Below are positions 46,905 to 56,755 of a DNA stretch of 64,000 bases, in pieces. The stretch is from positions 1,178,001 through 1,242,000 of the forward strand of contig NZ_CP083809.1 of NCBI RefSeq assembly GCF_020149765.1. The letters are read 5' to 3'. The notes beneath the pieces were generated by a model. It was not told where the DNA came from. It saw only the letters and a program-made list of their open reading frames with translations, and searched no databases. Positions within the stretch are counted from its first letter, which is position 1. Every line of letters begins with the position of its first letter. The position numbers and the translations under genes were made by a program. This stretch comes from Pantoea agglomerans (GTDB lineage Bacteria > Pseudomonadota > Gammaproteobacteria > Enterobacterales > Enterobacteriaceae).

Positions 46905-47915
46905 ATGTCTGACGGCTGGAATATTGCGCTACTTGGCGCGACAGGCGCAGTAGGGAACGCTGTACTGGAGCTGCTGGCGGAACGCCAGTTCCCGGTTGGT
47001 GAGTTATATCTGCTGGCGAGTGAAAACAGCGCCGGCGAAACGCTGCGCTTCGAGGGGCGCTCGCTGCGCGTTGAGAACGCGGCGGACTTCGACTGGTCGC
47101 AGGCGCAGCTGGCCTTTTTCGTCGCCGGTCGCGACGCCTCGGCGCGCTATGCCGATGAGGCCGCCAGCGCCGGTTGTCTGGTGATCGACAGCAGCGACTG
47201 CTTCGCGCTGTCGCCGGATGTGCCGCTGGTGGTGCCGGACGTCAACCCGCAGGTGCTGGCGGACTACCGCAACCGCAACCTGGTCAGCGTCGCCGACAGC
47301 CTGACCAGTCAGCTGCTCAGCGCCATCAAACCGCTGGTAGACGCGGCGGGTCTGGGCCGTTTGCAGGTCACCAACCTGATCTCCGTCTCCAGCCACGGCA
47401 AAAGCGCGGTTGACGGCCTGGCGGGCGAGAGCGCGCGACTGCTTAACGGTGTGCCGGCGGAAGATCACTTCTTCGGCCGCCAGCTGGCGTTCAACCTGCT
47501 GCCGCAGCTGGCCGACGCGGAGGGCAGCGTAGCCAGCGAGCGTCGTCTGGTCGATCAGGTGCGTAAGGTGCTACAGGACGACGGGCTGCCGATTGCGGTC
47601 AGCAGCGTGCAGGCGCCGGTCTTTTACGGCAGCGCGCAGATTGTCCACCTGGAGAGCCTGCGCCCGCTGTCGGCGGATGAGGCGCGCGCCGAGCTGGCGC
47701 AGGCGGCTGATATCAGCCTGAGCGACGAGGATGACTATCCGACGCAGGTCGGCGACGCCTCCGGCAATGAACAGCTCAGCATCGGCTGCGTGCGCAACGA
47801 CTACGGCATTCCTGAACTGCTGCAGTTCTGGTCGGTGGCGGACAACATTCGCTTCGGCGGCGCGCTGATGGCGGTGAAGACGGCTGAGAAGCTGGTGCAG
47901 GAGTATCTCTATTAA
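46905..47915 (+). CDS. usg: Semialdehyde dehydrogenase-like protein Usg
   Basis: 336 residues with the aspartate-semialdehyde dehydrogenase fold ([39 protein letters not shown]; the end [15 protein letters not shown]). The catalytic cysteine of true ASADH is missing: the equivalent segment reads [10 protein letters not shown]. It is therefore probably not a dehydrogenase. Role unknown; it is translationally coupled to truA (overlap of one base) in many enterobacteria. Confidence 0.93.
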   Translation: MSDGWNIALLGATGAVGNAVLELLAERQFPVGELYLLASENSAGETLRFEGRSLRVENAADFDWSQAQLAFFVAGRDASARYADEAASAGCLVIDSSDCFALSPDVPLVVPDVNPQVLADYRNRNLVSVADSLTSQLLSAIKPLVDAAGLGRLQVTNLISVSSHGKSAVDGLAGESARLLNGVPAEDHFFGRQLAFNLLPQLADAEGSVASERRLVDQVRKVLQDDGLPIAVSSVQAPVFYGSAQIVHLESLRPLSADEARAELAQAADISLSDEDDYPTQVGDASGNEQLSIGCVRNDYGIPELLQFWSVADNIRFGGALMAVKTAEKLVQEYLY

Positions 47916-48721
47916 TGTTGGCTGAAGGTCAGACGCATAAACTGGCGCTCGGTATTGAGTATGACGGCAGCCGTTACTACGGCTGGCAGCGCCAGCAGGA
48001 AGTACGCAGCGTGCAGGAGAAGCTGGAAAAAGCGCTGTCGAAAGTGGCAAATCATCCGGTAAGCGTCTTCTGCGCCGGGCGTACCGACGCCGGCGTACAC
48101 GGCACCGGCCAGGTGGTGCATTTCGAAACCACGTCGCAGCGCGCCGACGGTGCCTGGACGCTGGGCGTTAACGCCAATCTGCCGGAAGATATCGCGGTAC
48201 GCTGGGTAAAAGCGGTGCCGGACGAGTTTCACGCGCGCTTCAGCGCGACGGCGCGCCGCTATCGCTATGTGATCTACAACCAGCGGCTGCGTCCGGCGAT
48301 CCTGGGTCGCGGCGTCACCCATTTTTATCACCCGCTGGATGCAGAGAAGATGCACCGCGCCGGACAGTGTCTGCTGGGCGAGAATGACTTTACTTCGTTT
48401 CGCGCCGTGCAGTGTCAGTCGCGCACGCCGTGGCGTAATGTGATGCATCTGAACGTCACGCGCCAGGGCGCCTTTGTTATCGTCGATATTAAAGCCAACG
48501 CCTTTGTGCATCACATGGTGCGCAATATCGTCGGCAGCCTGATGGAGATCGGCTGCGGCAACCAGCCGGAGGAGTGGATGGCGACGCTGCTGGCGGCGAA
48601 AGATCGCACCCTGGCGGCGGCGACGGCCAGAGCGGAAGGACTCTATTTAGTGGCGGTGGACTATCCGTCGCATTTTGCGTTACCCGAACCGCCGATGGGG
48701 CCGTTGTTCCTGGCGGACTAA
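47915..48721 (+). CDS. truA: tRNA pseudouridine(38-40) synthase TruA
   Basis: 268 residues. [13 protein letters not shown] start ([18 protein letters not shown]) and the catalytic [14 protein letters not shown] with Asp58. It forms pseudouridine at positions 38-40 of the anticodon stem-loop of many tRNAs. The ATG overlaps the usg stop. Confidence 0.97.
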   Translation: MLAEGQTHKLALGIEYDGSRYYGWQRQQEVRSVQEKLEKALSKVANHPVSVFCAGRTDAGVHGTGQVVHFETTSQRADGAWTLGVNANLPEDIAVRWVKAVPDEFHARFSATARRYRYVIYNQRLRPAILGRGVTHFYHPLDAEKMHRAGQCLLGENDFTSFRAVQCQSRTPWRNVMHLNVTRQGAFVIVDIKANAFVHHMVRNIVGSLMEIGCGNQPEEWMATLLAAKDRTLAAATARAEGLYLVAVDYPSHFALPEPPMGPLFLAD

Positions 48722-48748
48722 TTTAGCAGGTCATTTCAGAGAGGCGTT

Positions 48749-49411
48749 ATGGAGTTCGTCCATTTTTTGGTTGATTTTATTCTGCATATTGATGTGCATC
48801 TGGCCGAGCTGGTTGCGCAGTACGGCATCTGGATTTACGCCATTCTGTTCCTGATCCTGTTTTGCGAAACCGGCCTGGTGGTCACCCCCTTCCTGCCGGG
48901 CGACTCGCTGCTGTTCGTGGCAGGCGCGCTGGCGGCGCTGCCGGGCAACGACCTCAACGTCCACCTGATGGCGGCGCTGCTGGTGGTGGCCGCTGTACTG
49001 GGCGATGCGGTGAACTACACTATTGGTCGTCTGTTCGGCGAGCGGCTGTTCAGCAACCCGAATTCGCGCATCTTCCGCCGCAGCTATCTCGATAAAACCC
49101 ATGCGTTTTACGATCGTCACGGCGGCAAAACCATTATCCTGGCGCGTTTCGTGCCGATTGTGCGCACCTTTGCGCCTTTCGTCGCTGGTATGGGGCATAT
49201 GTCCTATCGTCACTTTGCCCTGTTTAACGTCGCCGGCGCGCTGGCGTGGGTGCTGCTCTTCTCCTACGCGGGCTATCTGTTCGGCGACCTGCCGGTGGTG
49301 CAGGAGAACCTGAAGCTGCTGATCGTCGCCATCATTGTGGTCTCGGTGCTGCCCGGCGTCATTGAGGTGTGGCGTCACCGCCGCCAGGCGAAGCAGGGCA
49401 AACAGTCGTAA
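48749..49411 (+). CDS. dedA: DedA family membrane protein
   Basis: 220 residues (E. coli DedA 219), with [19 protein letters not shown] and the conserved [18 protein letters not shown]. DedA proteins are inner-membrane proteins linked to undecaprenyl phosphate or phospholipid transport and membrane potential. Order truA-dedA-accD-folC-dedD-cvpA-purF-ubiX is conserved with E. coli. Confidence 0.94.
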   Translation: MEFVHFLVDFILHIDVHLAELVAQYGIWIYAILFLILFCETGLVVTPFLPGDSLLFVAGALAALPGNDLNVHLMAALLVVAAVLGDAVNYTIGRLFGERLFSNPNSRIFRRSYLDKTHAFYDRHGGKTIILARFVPIVRTFAPFVAGMGHMSYRHFALFNVAGALAWVLLFSYAGYLFGDLPVVQENLKLLIVAIIVVSVLPGVIEVWRHRRQAKQGKQS

Positions 49412-49427
49412 CGGGTTCGGTCGCGTT

Positions 49428-49443
49428 GCGGTTAGACCAGATT
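49428..49443 (-). promoter_or_regulatory. Possible FadR-like site upstream of accD
   Basis: Complement reads ATCTGGTCTAACCGC, close to the FadR core CTGGTCNGACC with one mismatch. It lies ~120 bases before accD. FadR control of acc genes is known in E. coli; here it is only a sequence resemblance. Confidence 0.3.
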
Positions 49444-49561
49444 TTTATCCACAGTCGGAATGGGTTGTGGTTTAATGAGCGACATTTCATGTCTGCTGAA
49501 GCGGTTTTCAGCAGCAAATAAGATGACTGGACCAGGTCAGTTTTAAACAAAAAGGTCTTCA

Positions 49562-50473
49562 ATGAGCTGGATTGAACGCATTCTTAATAAAAGCAACGTT
49601 ACGCCTGCACGTCGTGCCAGCATCCCGGAAGGGGTCTGGACCAAGTGCGACAGCTGCGGTCAGGTTCTGTACCGCGCCGAGCTGGAGCGTAATCTTGAGG
49701 TCTGCCCGAAGTGCGACCATCACATGCGCATGCACGCCCGCGAGCGCCTCAACAGCCTGCTCGACCAGGGCACGCTGACCGAGCTGGGCAGCGAGCTGGA
49801 GCCGAAGGATATCCTGAAATTCCGCGACTCCAAGAAGTATAAGGATCGCCTTGCCGCCGCGCAGAAAGAGACAGAAGAGAAAGACGCGCTGATCGTGATG
49901 AAAGGTCAGCTGCACGGCATGCCGGTTGTGGCCGCCGCGTTTGAGTTTGCCTTTATGGGCGGCTCAATGGGCTCGGTGGTCGGCGCACGCTTCGTGCGCG
50001 CGGTTGAGCAGGCGCTGGAAGACAACTGTCCGCTGATCTGCTTCTCCGCCAGCGGCGGTGCGCGTATGCAGGAAGCGCTGATGTCGCTGATGCAGATGGC
50101 AAAAACCAGCGCCGCGCTGGCTAAAATGCAGGAGCGCGGTCTGCCCTATATTTCGGTGCTGACCGACCCGACCATGGGCGGCGTTTCCGCCAGCTTCGCG
50201 ATGCTGGGCGATCTTAACGTCGCCGAGCCGAAGGCGCTTATCGGCTTTGCCGGTCCGCGCGTCATCGAGCAGACCGTACGTGAAAAACTGCCGCCGGGCT
50301 TCCAGCGCAGCGAATTCCTGATTGAGAAGGGCGCGATCGATATGATCATTCGCCGCCCGGAAATGCGTTATAAACTGGCGAGCCTGCTGGCGAAGATGAT
50401 GAATCTTCCCGCGCCGCTGCACGATGGCGAACCGACCGCGCCTGCGGAAGCGCCGGAAAGCAACGAGGCCTGA
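49562..50473 (+). CDS. accD: Acetyl-CoA carboxylase carboxyltransferase beta subunit AccD
   Basis: 303 residues with N-terminal zinc ribbon Cys29, Cys32, Cys48, Cys51 (KCDSCG, CPKCDHH) and the crotonase-like carboxyltransferase domain ([35 protein letters not shown]). With AccA it transfers CO2 from carboxybiotin to acetyl-CoA, giving malonyl-CoA. Confidence 0.97.
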   Translation: MSWIERILNKSNVTPARRASIPEGVWTKCDSCGQVLYRAELERNLEVCPKCDHHMRMHARERLNSLLDQGTLTELGSELEPKDILKFRDSKKYKDRLAAAQKETEEKDALIVMKGQLHGMPVVAAAFEFAFMGGSMGSVVGARFVRAVEQALEDNCPLICFSASGGARMQEALMSLMQMAKTSAALAKMQERGLPYISVLTDPTMGGVSASFAMLGDLNVAEPKALIGFAGPRVIEQTVREKLPPGFQRSEFLIEKGAIDMIIRRPEMRYKLASLLAKMMNLPAPLHDGEPTAPAEAPESNEA

Positions 50474-50559
50474 CAGGAGAGAGAGGCGCGCGCGGCGCGC
50501 CTTTCACCAATGCACCGTCGAACCGGCTGAACCGGGTCAAAATCTGTTAAACGGGACAT

Positions 50560-51834
50560 ATGGATACTCTTCACCTTCCTCAAGCCACGTCGCCTTTGGC
50601 CACGTGGCTTTACTATCTTGAGCATCTGCACTCGCAGACCATCGAGCTGGGGCTCGATCGCATTCGCTGCGTCGCGCAGCGCCTCGACCTGCTAAAACCC
50701 GCGCCTTTTGTTTTCACCGTCGCCGGCACCAACGGCAAAGGCACCACCTGCCGTACGCTCGAGACGCTGCTGATGGCGGCGGGCTATCGCGTCGGGGTCT
50801 ACAGTTCGCCGCATCTGGTGCGCTATACCGAACGCGTGCGCGTGCAGGGTCAGGAGCTTGACGAGGCGCAGCACAGCGCCAGCTTCGCGAAAATCGAAGC
50901 CGGACGCGGCGACGTCTCGCTGACCTATTTTGAATTCGGCACGCTCTCCGCCCTGAACCTGTTTCAACAGGCGCAGCTGGACGTCGTGATCCTTGAAGTG
51001 GGGCTGGGCGGCCGGCTGGATGCCACTAATATTGTCGACGCCGACGTGGCGGTGGTGACCAGCATCGCGCTGGATCACACCGACTGGCTTGGCCCGGATC
51101 GTGAAAGCATCGGCCGCGAGAAAGCGGGCGTCTTTCGCGGCGGCAAGCCCGCCGTGGTCGGCGAGCCAGATATGCCCGCCAGCATCGCCGCCGTTGCGGC
51201 GGAGAAGGGCGCGCTGCTGCTGCGTCGCGGCCAGGAGTGGCACTACAGCCAGCAGCCGGAGAGCTGGGCCTGGCGCGACGCGCAGGGAGAGCTGAACGAT
51301 CTGCCGCTGCCGCAGGTGCCGCTGCCTAACGCCGCCACGGCGCTGGCGGCGCTGCGCGCTTCCGGCCTGAACGTCAGCGAGACGATTATCCGCAATAATC
51401 TGCCGCTGGCAGTTCTCCCTGGCCGTTTCCAGACGGTAAGCGAATCGCCGCGCGTGATCCTCGACGTGGCGCACAACCCCCACGCGGCGAGCTATCTGGC
51501 GTCGCGTCTGGCGCAGCTGCCAAAAAGCGGCCGGGTACACGCGGTGGTGGGGATGCTACATGATAAAGATATCGCCGGCACCCTGGCGGCGCTGGCGCCG
51601 CAAATCGACCGCTGGTACTGCGCGCCGCTTGAGGGGTCGCGCGGTGCCACCGCCGATGAGCTGATGACGCATCTGCCTCGCGACGCGGCGACCGCCTTTG
51701 CCGACGTGGAGAGCGCCTGGCAGGCGGCGCGCGCGCAGGCCGGGACGCAGGACATTGTGCTGGTATGTGGATCTTTCCATACCGTGGCGCAGGTCATGGA
51801 ATCGACAGAGACGGAGAAAGGTCGTGGCAAGTAA
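50560..51834 (+). CDS. folC: Bifunctional folylpolyglutamate/dihydrofolate synthase FolC
   Basis: 424 residues. Mur-ligase fold with P-loop VAGTNGKGTT near residue 55-64, GLGGRLDATNIVDADV, and IALDHTDWLG. It joins dihydropteroate with glutamate and extends the polyglutamate tail. The 3' end overlaps the dedD start by 11 bases. Confidence 0.96.
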   Translation: MDTLHLPQATSPLATWLYYLEHLHSQTIELGLDRIRCVAQRLDLLKPAPFVFTVAGTNGKGTTCRTLETLLMAAGYRVGVYSSPHLVRYTERVRVQGQELDEAQHSASFAKIEAGRGDVSLTYFEFGTLSALNLFQQAQLDVVILEVGLGGRLDATNIVDADVAVVTSIALDHTDWLGPDRESIGREKAGVFRGGKPAVVGEPDMPASIAAVAAEKGALLLRRGQEWHYSQQPESWAWRDAQGELNDLPLPQVPLPNAATALAALRASGLNVSETIIRNNLPLAVLPGRFQTVSESPRVILDVAHNPHAASYLASRLAQLPKSGRVHAVVGMLHDKDIAGTLAALAPQIDRWYCAPLEGSRGATADELMTHLPRDAATAFADVESAWQAARAQAGTQDIVLVCGSFHTVAQVMESTETEKGRGK

Positions 51835-52603
51835 GTTTCAGAACCGCCTGGTCGGCACCATTATTCTGGTGGCGGTCGGCGTGATTGTGCTGCCGGGCCT
51901 GCTGGACGGCAAAAAGAAGCATTATAAAGAGGAGTTCGCAGCGATCCCGCTGGTGCCGAAGCCGGATGACCAGCAGGATAGCGAGATGGTGCCGCCGGTG
52001 ACGCAGCCGCTGCCGTCACAGCCACCGCAGGGGGCGGGCAGCGCGGTAAACAGCAACAGCAGCACCGCCCACAATCCGGTCGCCGAGCAGGGCAACGCCA
52101 CGCCGCAGAGCGAAAGCGAGCCCAGCGTGGTGACGCCGCCGCCGGTGCACCAGAATACACCGTCGAAACCGCGTCAGGTGGAACAGCCGAAAACCCGCCC
52201 GGCGGAACAGCCAAAGGCGAAACCGGTCGAGCAGCCGAAAGCGCAGCCGAAACCGGTAGAGCAGGCGAAGCCGGTCGAGTCTAAGCCGGTGGAAACGAAG
52301 CAGAGTGAACCGGCGAAGCCAGCGGAAACGCCGAAGGCTGCCGAGCAGAGCGCGCCAGCCGGTCAGGCTTATGTGGTGCAGCTCGGCGCGCTGAAAAATG
52401 CGGCGAAGGTCAGCGAAATCGTGGCGAAGCTGCGTCTGTCGGGCTATCGCGCCTTTACCGTGCCCTCTACGCCTGTACAGGGACAAATCACCCGCATTTA
52501 TGTCGGCCCGGACGCCTCGAAAGCCAAACTGCAGGGCTCGCTGTCGGAGCTGCAGAGCGTCTCTGGCCTCGGCGGCGTGGTGAAGCCCTATAGCGCCCGT
52601 TAA
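51824..52603 (+). CDS. dedD: Cell-division SPOR-domain protein DedD
   Basis: 259 residues from GTG 51824 (VASKFQNRLVGTIILVAVGV), the same start type as E. coli. One N-terminal membrane helix, a long periplasmic Pro/Lys/Glu linker with repeats of the kind VEQPKAQPKPVEQAKPVE (~110-180), and a C-terminal SPOR domain (YVVQLGALKNAAKVSEIVAK) that binds denuded glycan at the septum. Confidence 0.95.
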   Translation: MASKFQNRLVGTIILVAVGVIVLPGLLDGKKKHYKEEFAAIPLVPKPDDQQDSEMVPPVTQPLPSQPPQGAGSAVNSNSSTAHNPVAEQGNATPQSESEPSVVTPPPVHQNTPSKPRQVEQPKTRPAEQPKAKPVEQPKAQPKPVEQAKPVESKPVETKQSEPAKPAETPKAAEQSAPAGQAYVVQLGALKNAAKVSEIVAKLRLSGYRAFTVPSTPVQGQITRIYVGPDASKAKLQGSLSELQSVSGLGGVVKPYSAR

Positions 52604-52718
52604 GGCATTGATTGGTGCCGCCGATAGCATAAAAAGGCGGCGCCGCACGCAGTGTTAAAGCTGCGCAGCTTAATATAACTGATTGAGATTCAACGGCTTG
52701 AATGGCTGAATCTCCACA

Positions 52719-52750
52719 GGGCGAGGAAAGTTTTTTTCATCGCCCTTTTT
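52719..52750 (+). terminator. dedD terminator
   Basis: GGGCGA / TCGCCC arms around a 15-base loop rich in T, followed by TTTTT. Confidence 0.65.
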
Positions 52751-52775
52751 ATGGAAGGTGAAAAGGAAAAGCGCT

Positions 52776-52791
52776 ACGCAAACGTTTTCTT
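52776..52791 (+). promoter_or_regulatory. PurR operator of cvpA-purF
   Basis: ACGCAAACGTTTTCTT, the same form as the E. coli cvpA-purF operator. PurR with hypoxanthine or guanine represses the operon. Confidence 0.9.
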
Positions 52792-52855
52792 TTTCTGTTA
52801 GAATGCGCCCCGAACTGGATGCAGGGGTGCAAACGCACTGGCGCTGGAAGAGTTC

Positions 52856-53341
52856 ATGGTCTGGATTGATTACGTCATTATTGCGGTAGTTGGTTTTTCG
52901 GCTCTGGTCAGCCTGATTCGAGGGTTTGTCCGCGAAGCCTTATCTCTCGTTACCTGGGGATGCGCGTTTTTTGTCGCCAGTCATTACTACGCCTACCTTG
53001 CAGTCTGGTTTACAGGTTTTGACGACGAACTGGTGCGTAACGGCATCGCCATCGCGGTGCTGTTCGTCGCGACGCTGATTGTCGGCGCGATAGTCAACTA
53101 TGTGATCGGCTCGCTGGTTGAGAAGACCGGCCTGTCGGGAACCGACAGGGTGTTGGGGGTCTGTTTCGGGGCGTTACGCGGCGTGCTGATCGTAAGCGCG
53201 ATTCTTTTCTTCCTCGATACATTCACCGGCTTTTCCAAAAGTCCGGACTGGCAGCAGTCCCAGCTCATTCCCCAGTTCAGTTATATAATCAGATGGTTTT
53301 TTGACTACCTGAAAAGCACGTCGAGTTTTTTGCCCCGGTGA
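52856..53341 (+). CDS. cvpA: Colicin V production membrane protein CvpA
   Basis: 161 residues, four membrane helices, very close to E. coli CvpA (SLIRGFVREALSLVTWGCAF, KTGLSGTDRVLGVCFGALRG). Inner-membrane protein needed for colicin V production and linked to envelope stress resistance. First gene of the PurR-controlled cvpA-purF(-ubiX) operon. Confidence 0.95.
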   Translation: MVWIDYVIIAVVGFSALVSLIRGFVREALSLVTWGCAFFVASHYYAYLAVWFTGFDDELVRNGIAIAVLFVATLIVGAIVNYVIGSLVEKTGLSGTDRVLGVCFGALRGVLIVSAILFFLDTFTGFSKSPDWQQSQLIPQFSYIIRWFFDYLKSTSSFLPR

Positions 53342-53377
53342 CGCCACCGGGAGTGCGGCTAATGAGGAAATGACAAC

Positions 53378-54895
53378 ATGTGCGGTATTGTTGGTATCAC
53401 CGGGTTTATGCCGGTCAACCAGTCGATCTATGATGCGTTAACGGTGCTTCAGCACCGCGGGCAGGACGCCGCAGGCATTTGTACTATCGATGCGCTGAAC
53501 TGCTTCCGTCTGCGTAAGGCGAACGGCCTCGTCAGCGATGTCTTTGAAGCTCGCCACATGCAGCGTCTGCAGGGCAATATGGGGATCGGCCACGTTCGCT
53601 ACCCGACCGCAGGCAGCTCCAGCGCCTCTGAAGCGCAGCCGTTCTACGTTAACTCGCCGTACGGTATTACGCTGGCCCATAACGGCAACCTGACTAACGC
53701 GCACGACCTGCGCAAGCACCTGTTCGAAAAGGGCCGCCGTCACGTCAACACCACTTCAGATTCTGAAATCCTGCTGAATATCTTCGCGCAGGAGCTGGAC
53801 CGTTTTCAGAACGACCCGCTGGAAGCGGACAATATTTTCGCTGCGGTGGCGGCGGTGCATCAGCAGGTGCGCGGCGCTTACGCCGTTGTTGCGATGATCA
53901 TCGGCCACGGCATGGTCGCCTTCCGCGATCCAAACGGCATTCGTCCGCTGGTGCTGGGCAAGCGCGTGCTGCCTGACAGCCGCGTCGAGTATATGGTCGC
54001 CTCTGAGAGCGTGGCGCTCGATACGCTGGGCTTCGAGTTTCTGCGCGACGTCGCGCCGGGCGAAGGCGTCTATATCACCGAGCAGGGCCAGCTCTTTACG
54101 CGCCAGTGCGCGGAAAACCCGAAGAGCAACCCCTGCCTGTTCGAGTATGTCTACTTTGCGCGTCCCGACTCTTTCCTCGACAAGATCTCCGTCTATAGCG
54201 CGCGCGTGCGCATGGGCACCAAGCTGGGCGAGAAGATTGCCCGCGAGTGGGAAGATCTCGATATCGACGTGGTGATTCCCATTCCGGAAACCTCTACCGA
54301 TATCGCGCTGGAGATCGCGCGTATTCTCGACAAGCCCTATCGTCAGGGCTTTGTGAAAAACCGCTACGTCGGCCGCACCTTTATTATGCCGGGACAGCAG
54401 CTGCGTCGCAGCGCCGTTCGCCGCAAGCTCAACGCCAACCGCGCCGAGTTCCGCGACAAGAACGTGCTGCTGGTAGATGACTCTATCGTGCGCGGCACCA
54501 CCTCTGAGCAGATTATCGAGATGGCGCGTGAAGCGGGGGCGAAACGCGTCTACCTGGCCTCCGCCGCGCCGGAAATTCGCTTCCCGAACGTCTACGGCAT
54601 CGATATGCCGAGCGCCACCGAGCTGATCGCACACGGCCGCGAAGTGGATGAAATCTGTCAGCTGATCAAGGCCGACGCGCTGATCTTCCAGGATCTCAAC
54701 GACCTGATCGAAGCGGTGCGCGAAGAGAACCCCGATATCGCCCAGTTTGAATGTTCGGTGTTTAACGGCGTTTACGTGACTAAGGATGTCGATCAGCAGT
54801 ATCTGGAGTATCTCCAGTCGCTGCGCAACGACGATGCCAAAGCGCTGCAGCGTCAGAATGAAGTTGAGAACCTCGAGCTGCATAACGAAGGCTAA
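53378..54895 (+). CDS. purF: Amidophosphoribosyltransferase PurF
   Basis: 505 residues. N-terminal nucleophile Cys after Met (MCGIVGI), glutaminase motifs ([18 protein letters not shown]) and the PRPP site [13 protein letters not shown]. It makes phosphoribosylamine from PRPP and glutamine, the first step of purine synthesis, inhibited by AMP/GMP. Confidence 0.97.
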   Translation: MCGIVGITGFMPVNQSIYDALTVLQHRGQDAAGICTIDALNCFRLRKANGLVSDVFEARHMQRLQGNMGIGHVRYPTAGSSSASEAQPFYVNSPYGITLAHNGNLTNAHDLRKHLFEKGRRHVNTTSDSEILLNIFAQELDRFQNDPLEADNIFAAVAAVHQQVRGAYAVVAMIIGHGMVAFRDPNGIRPLVLGKRVLPDSRVEYMVASESVALDTLGFEFLRDVAPGEGVYITEQGQLFTRQCAENPKSNPCLFEYVYFARPDSFLDKISVYSARVRMGTKLGEKIAREWEDLDIDVVIPIPETSTDIALEIARILDKPYRQGFVKNRYVGRTFIMPGQQLRRSAVRRKLNANRAEFRDKNVLLVDDSIVRGTTSEQIIEMAREAGAKRVYLASAAPEIRFPNVYGIDMPSATELIAHGREVDEICQLIKADALIFQDLNDLIEAVREENPDIAQFECSVFNGVYVTKDVDQQYLEYLQSLRNDDAKALQRQNEVENLELHNEG

Positions 54896-54925
54896 GCGCG
54901 TTTTCAGCGCTAACCAGTAGAGCAC

Positions 54926-54954
54926 GGGGCGGAGAAATCCGCCCCGTTTGTTTT
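54926..54954 (+). terminator. purF terminator
   Basis: GGGGCGGA-GAAA-TCCGCCCC hairpin followed by GTTTGTTTT. Confidence 0.88.
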
Positions 54955-55007
54955 CCTGTTCTGGCCCGCGCTATCATAGCGCCTCACTGAACCGGCAAGG
55001 AACACCC

Positions 55008-55577
55008 ATGAAACGACTCATCATTGGCATCTCTGGCGCAAGCGGCGCGATCTACGGCGTGCGGCTTTTGCAGGTGCTGCAGCAGGTCAGCGAGGTGGAA
55101 ACCCATCTGGTGGTGAGTCCGGCGGCGCGGCAGACGCTGAGTCTGGAAACCGACTATACGCTGCGCGAAGTGCAGGCGCTGGCGGATGTGGTGCATGACG
55201 TGCGCGATATCGCCGCCAGCATCTCGTCGGGATCGTTCAAGACCCTGGGCATGGCGATCCTGCCGTGCTCGATGAAAACCCTCTCCGGTATCGTACACAG
55301 CTACAGCGACAGCCTGCTGACGCGCGCCGCCGACGTGGTGCTGAAAGAGCAGCGTAAGCTGGTGCTGGGGGTGCGCGAAACGCCGCTGCATATCGGCCAT
55401 CTGCGCATGATGACCACCGCCGCCGAGCTGGGCGCGGTAATTATGCCGCCGGTGCCGGCCTTCTATCATCGTCCGCAGTCCATTATGGAGCTGGTGGATC
55501 AGACGGTTAACCGGGTGATCGATCAGTTCGATATTACGCTGCCGCAGGATCTTTTTACGCGCTGGAACGGTGCATAA
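55008..55577 (+). CDS. ubiX: Flavin prenyltransferase UbiX
   Basis: 189 residues from ATG 55008 with AAGGAA upstream; the upstream part of the frame overlaps the purF terminator. IIGISGASGAIYGVRLLQ at the start and the MLVV-type flavin site. It prenylates FMN to give the cofactor of UbiD decarboxylase in ubiquinone synthesis. Confidence 0.95.
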   Translation: MKRLIIGISGASGAIYGVRLLQVLQQVSEVETHLVVSPAARQTLSLETDYTLREVQALADVVHDVRDIAASISSGSFKTLGMAILPCSMKTLSGIVHSYSDSLLTRAADVVLKEQRKLVLGVRETPLHIGHLRMMTTAAELGAVIMPPVPAFYHRPQSIMELVDQTVNRVIDQFDITLPQDLFTRWNGA

Positions 55578-55634
55578 CCCGCATGTTTTGCACTGTTCAT
55601 GTGCAAATTCGCGCGGCCGATCACTCTTCGTGCA

Positions 55635-55648
55635 TTTGGTGCACCAAA
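55635..55648. promoter_or_regulatory. Palindrome upstream of the His/LAO transport operon
   Basis: TTTGGTGCACCAAA, a perfect 14-base palindrome 110 bases upstream of a sigma-54-like promoter. TGGTGCA is an NtrC half-site word, but the spacing is not that of a standard NtrC site, so the assignment is uncertain. Confidence 0.45.
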
Positions 55649-55701
55649 AGTTAACAAGGTCGCTTTTTCTCGCTGACATCACTGATATATTCCCCTCACA
55701 A

Positions 55702-55737
55702 ACCCGGCGGCAACGCCTTGCTGGCGCGCTGCCGGGT
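55702..55737. other. Hairpin between ubiX and the binding-protein gene
   Basis: ACCCGGC / GCCGGGT arms with inner pairing, no T-run. Could be the ubiX 3' end or a spacer between NtrC and the promoter. Confidence 0.45.
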
Positions 55738-55757
55738 GCGCGAACGGCTTGCATTGC

Positions 55758-55773
55758 TGGCATGAAATATGCA
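55758..55773 (+). promoter_or_regulatory. Sigma-54 promoter of argT/hisJ
   Basis: TGGCATGAAATATGCA: GG and GC have the -24/-12 spacing. Salmonella and E. coli argT also has a sigma-54, NtrC-dependent promoter, so nitrogen limitation would induce this operon. Confidence 0.7.
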
Positions 55774-55845
55774 AGAAATATGTGGCTTAACAAGCGCAAA
55801 CACATCACGCACCCATAACAAAAAGCACTTCACTGAGGGTAATCT

Positions 55846-56628
55846 ATGAAAAAGCGAGTTCTGGCTCTTTCTCTCATGCTGGGCCTGACCAGCGCCGCCA
55901 GCGTTTTCGCCGCGGTGCCGTCGTCGATTCGCATTGGGACTGACCCGACTTACCCGCCGTTTGAATCGAAAAACGCGCAAGGAGAGCTTGTCGGCTTCGA
56001 TATCGATCTTGCTAACGAAATCTGTAAACGTATTAATGCGAAGTGCACCTATGTAGAAAGCGATTTTGACGCGCTGATCCCTTCGCTGAAGGCGAAGAAG
56101 ATCGACGCCATCATCTCCTCGCTCTCTATCACCGCCAAACGTCAGGAAGAGATCGCCTTCTCTGACAAACTCTATGCGGCCAACGCCCGCCTGGTGGCGC
56201 CGAAAGGTTCGCCGATTCAGCCGACCATCGAGTCGCTGAAGGGCAAAAACATCGGCCTGCTGCAGGGCACCACGCAGGAAACCTACGCCAACCAGAACTG
56301 GCGTCCTAAAGGCGTTAACGTGACGCCTTATGCTAATCAGGACCTGGTTTATCAGGATCTGAACGCGGGTCGTATCGACGCGGCGTTTCAGGATGAAGTG
56401 CAGGCGAGTGAAGGCTTCCTGAAGCAGCCGGTGGGCAAGAACTACGCCTTCGCCGGTCCGGCGGTGAAAGACGACAAGATTTTCGGCGTCGGCACCGGTA
56501 TGGGACTGCGTAAAGACGACAGCGAGCTGAAGGCGGCCATCGACAAAGCGTTTGAGGCGATGCGCAAAGATGGCACCTACGACAAGATCGCGAAAAAGTA
56601 TTTTAATTTCAATGTGTACGGTGACTAA
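55846..56628 (+). CDS. argT: Lysine/arginine/ornithine or histidine periplasmic binding protein (ArgT/HisJ)
   Basis: 260 residues. Signal peptide (~1-22, SVFA-A) and the family motifs [43 protein letters not shown], and [12 protein letters not shown]. coli and Salmonella carry both argT and hisJ here; this genome has one gene. At the position that separates them (mature residue ~52) it has Phe (ESDFDAL), as in ArgT, whereas the [12 protein letters not shown] segment is more HisJ-like. It would deliver basic amino acids and perhaps histidine to HisQMP. Gene symbol is provisional. Confidence 0.85.
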   Translation: MKKRVLALSLMLGLTSAASVFAAVPSSIRIGTDPTYPPFESKNAQGELVGFDIDLANEICKRINAKCTYVESDFDALIPSLKAKKIDAIISSLSITAKRQEEIAFSDKLYAANARLVAPKGSPIQPTIESLKGKNIGLLQGTTQETYANQNWRPKGVNVTPYANQDLVYQDLNAGRIDAAFQDEVQASEGFLKQPVGKNYAFAGPAVKDDKIFGVGTGMGLRKDDSELKAAIDKAFEAMRKDGTYDKIAKKYFNFNVYGD

Positions 56629-56694
56629 TCCTGTCGACCCTTATCTGATCCTTCTGCGTTGAGCCGCACGGCGCAACGCACCATCCGATCAGGA

Positions 56695-56720
56695 CTGCCC
56701 GCTGGCGCGCCCGCGGGCAG
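56695..56720 (+). other. Intercistronic hairpin between argT/hisJ and hisQ
   Basis: CTGCCCGC / GCGGGCAG arms with a 10-base loop. Such structures in the Salmonella hisJ-hisQ gap protect the upstream mRNA and lower expression of the membrane subunits. Confidence 0.6.
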
Positions 56721-56755
56721 GACATTGATGTTTTCTCCACGACGGGATCGATTAA

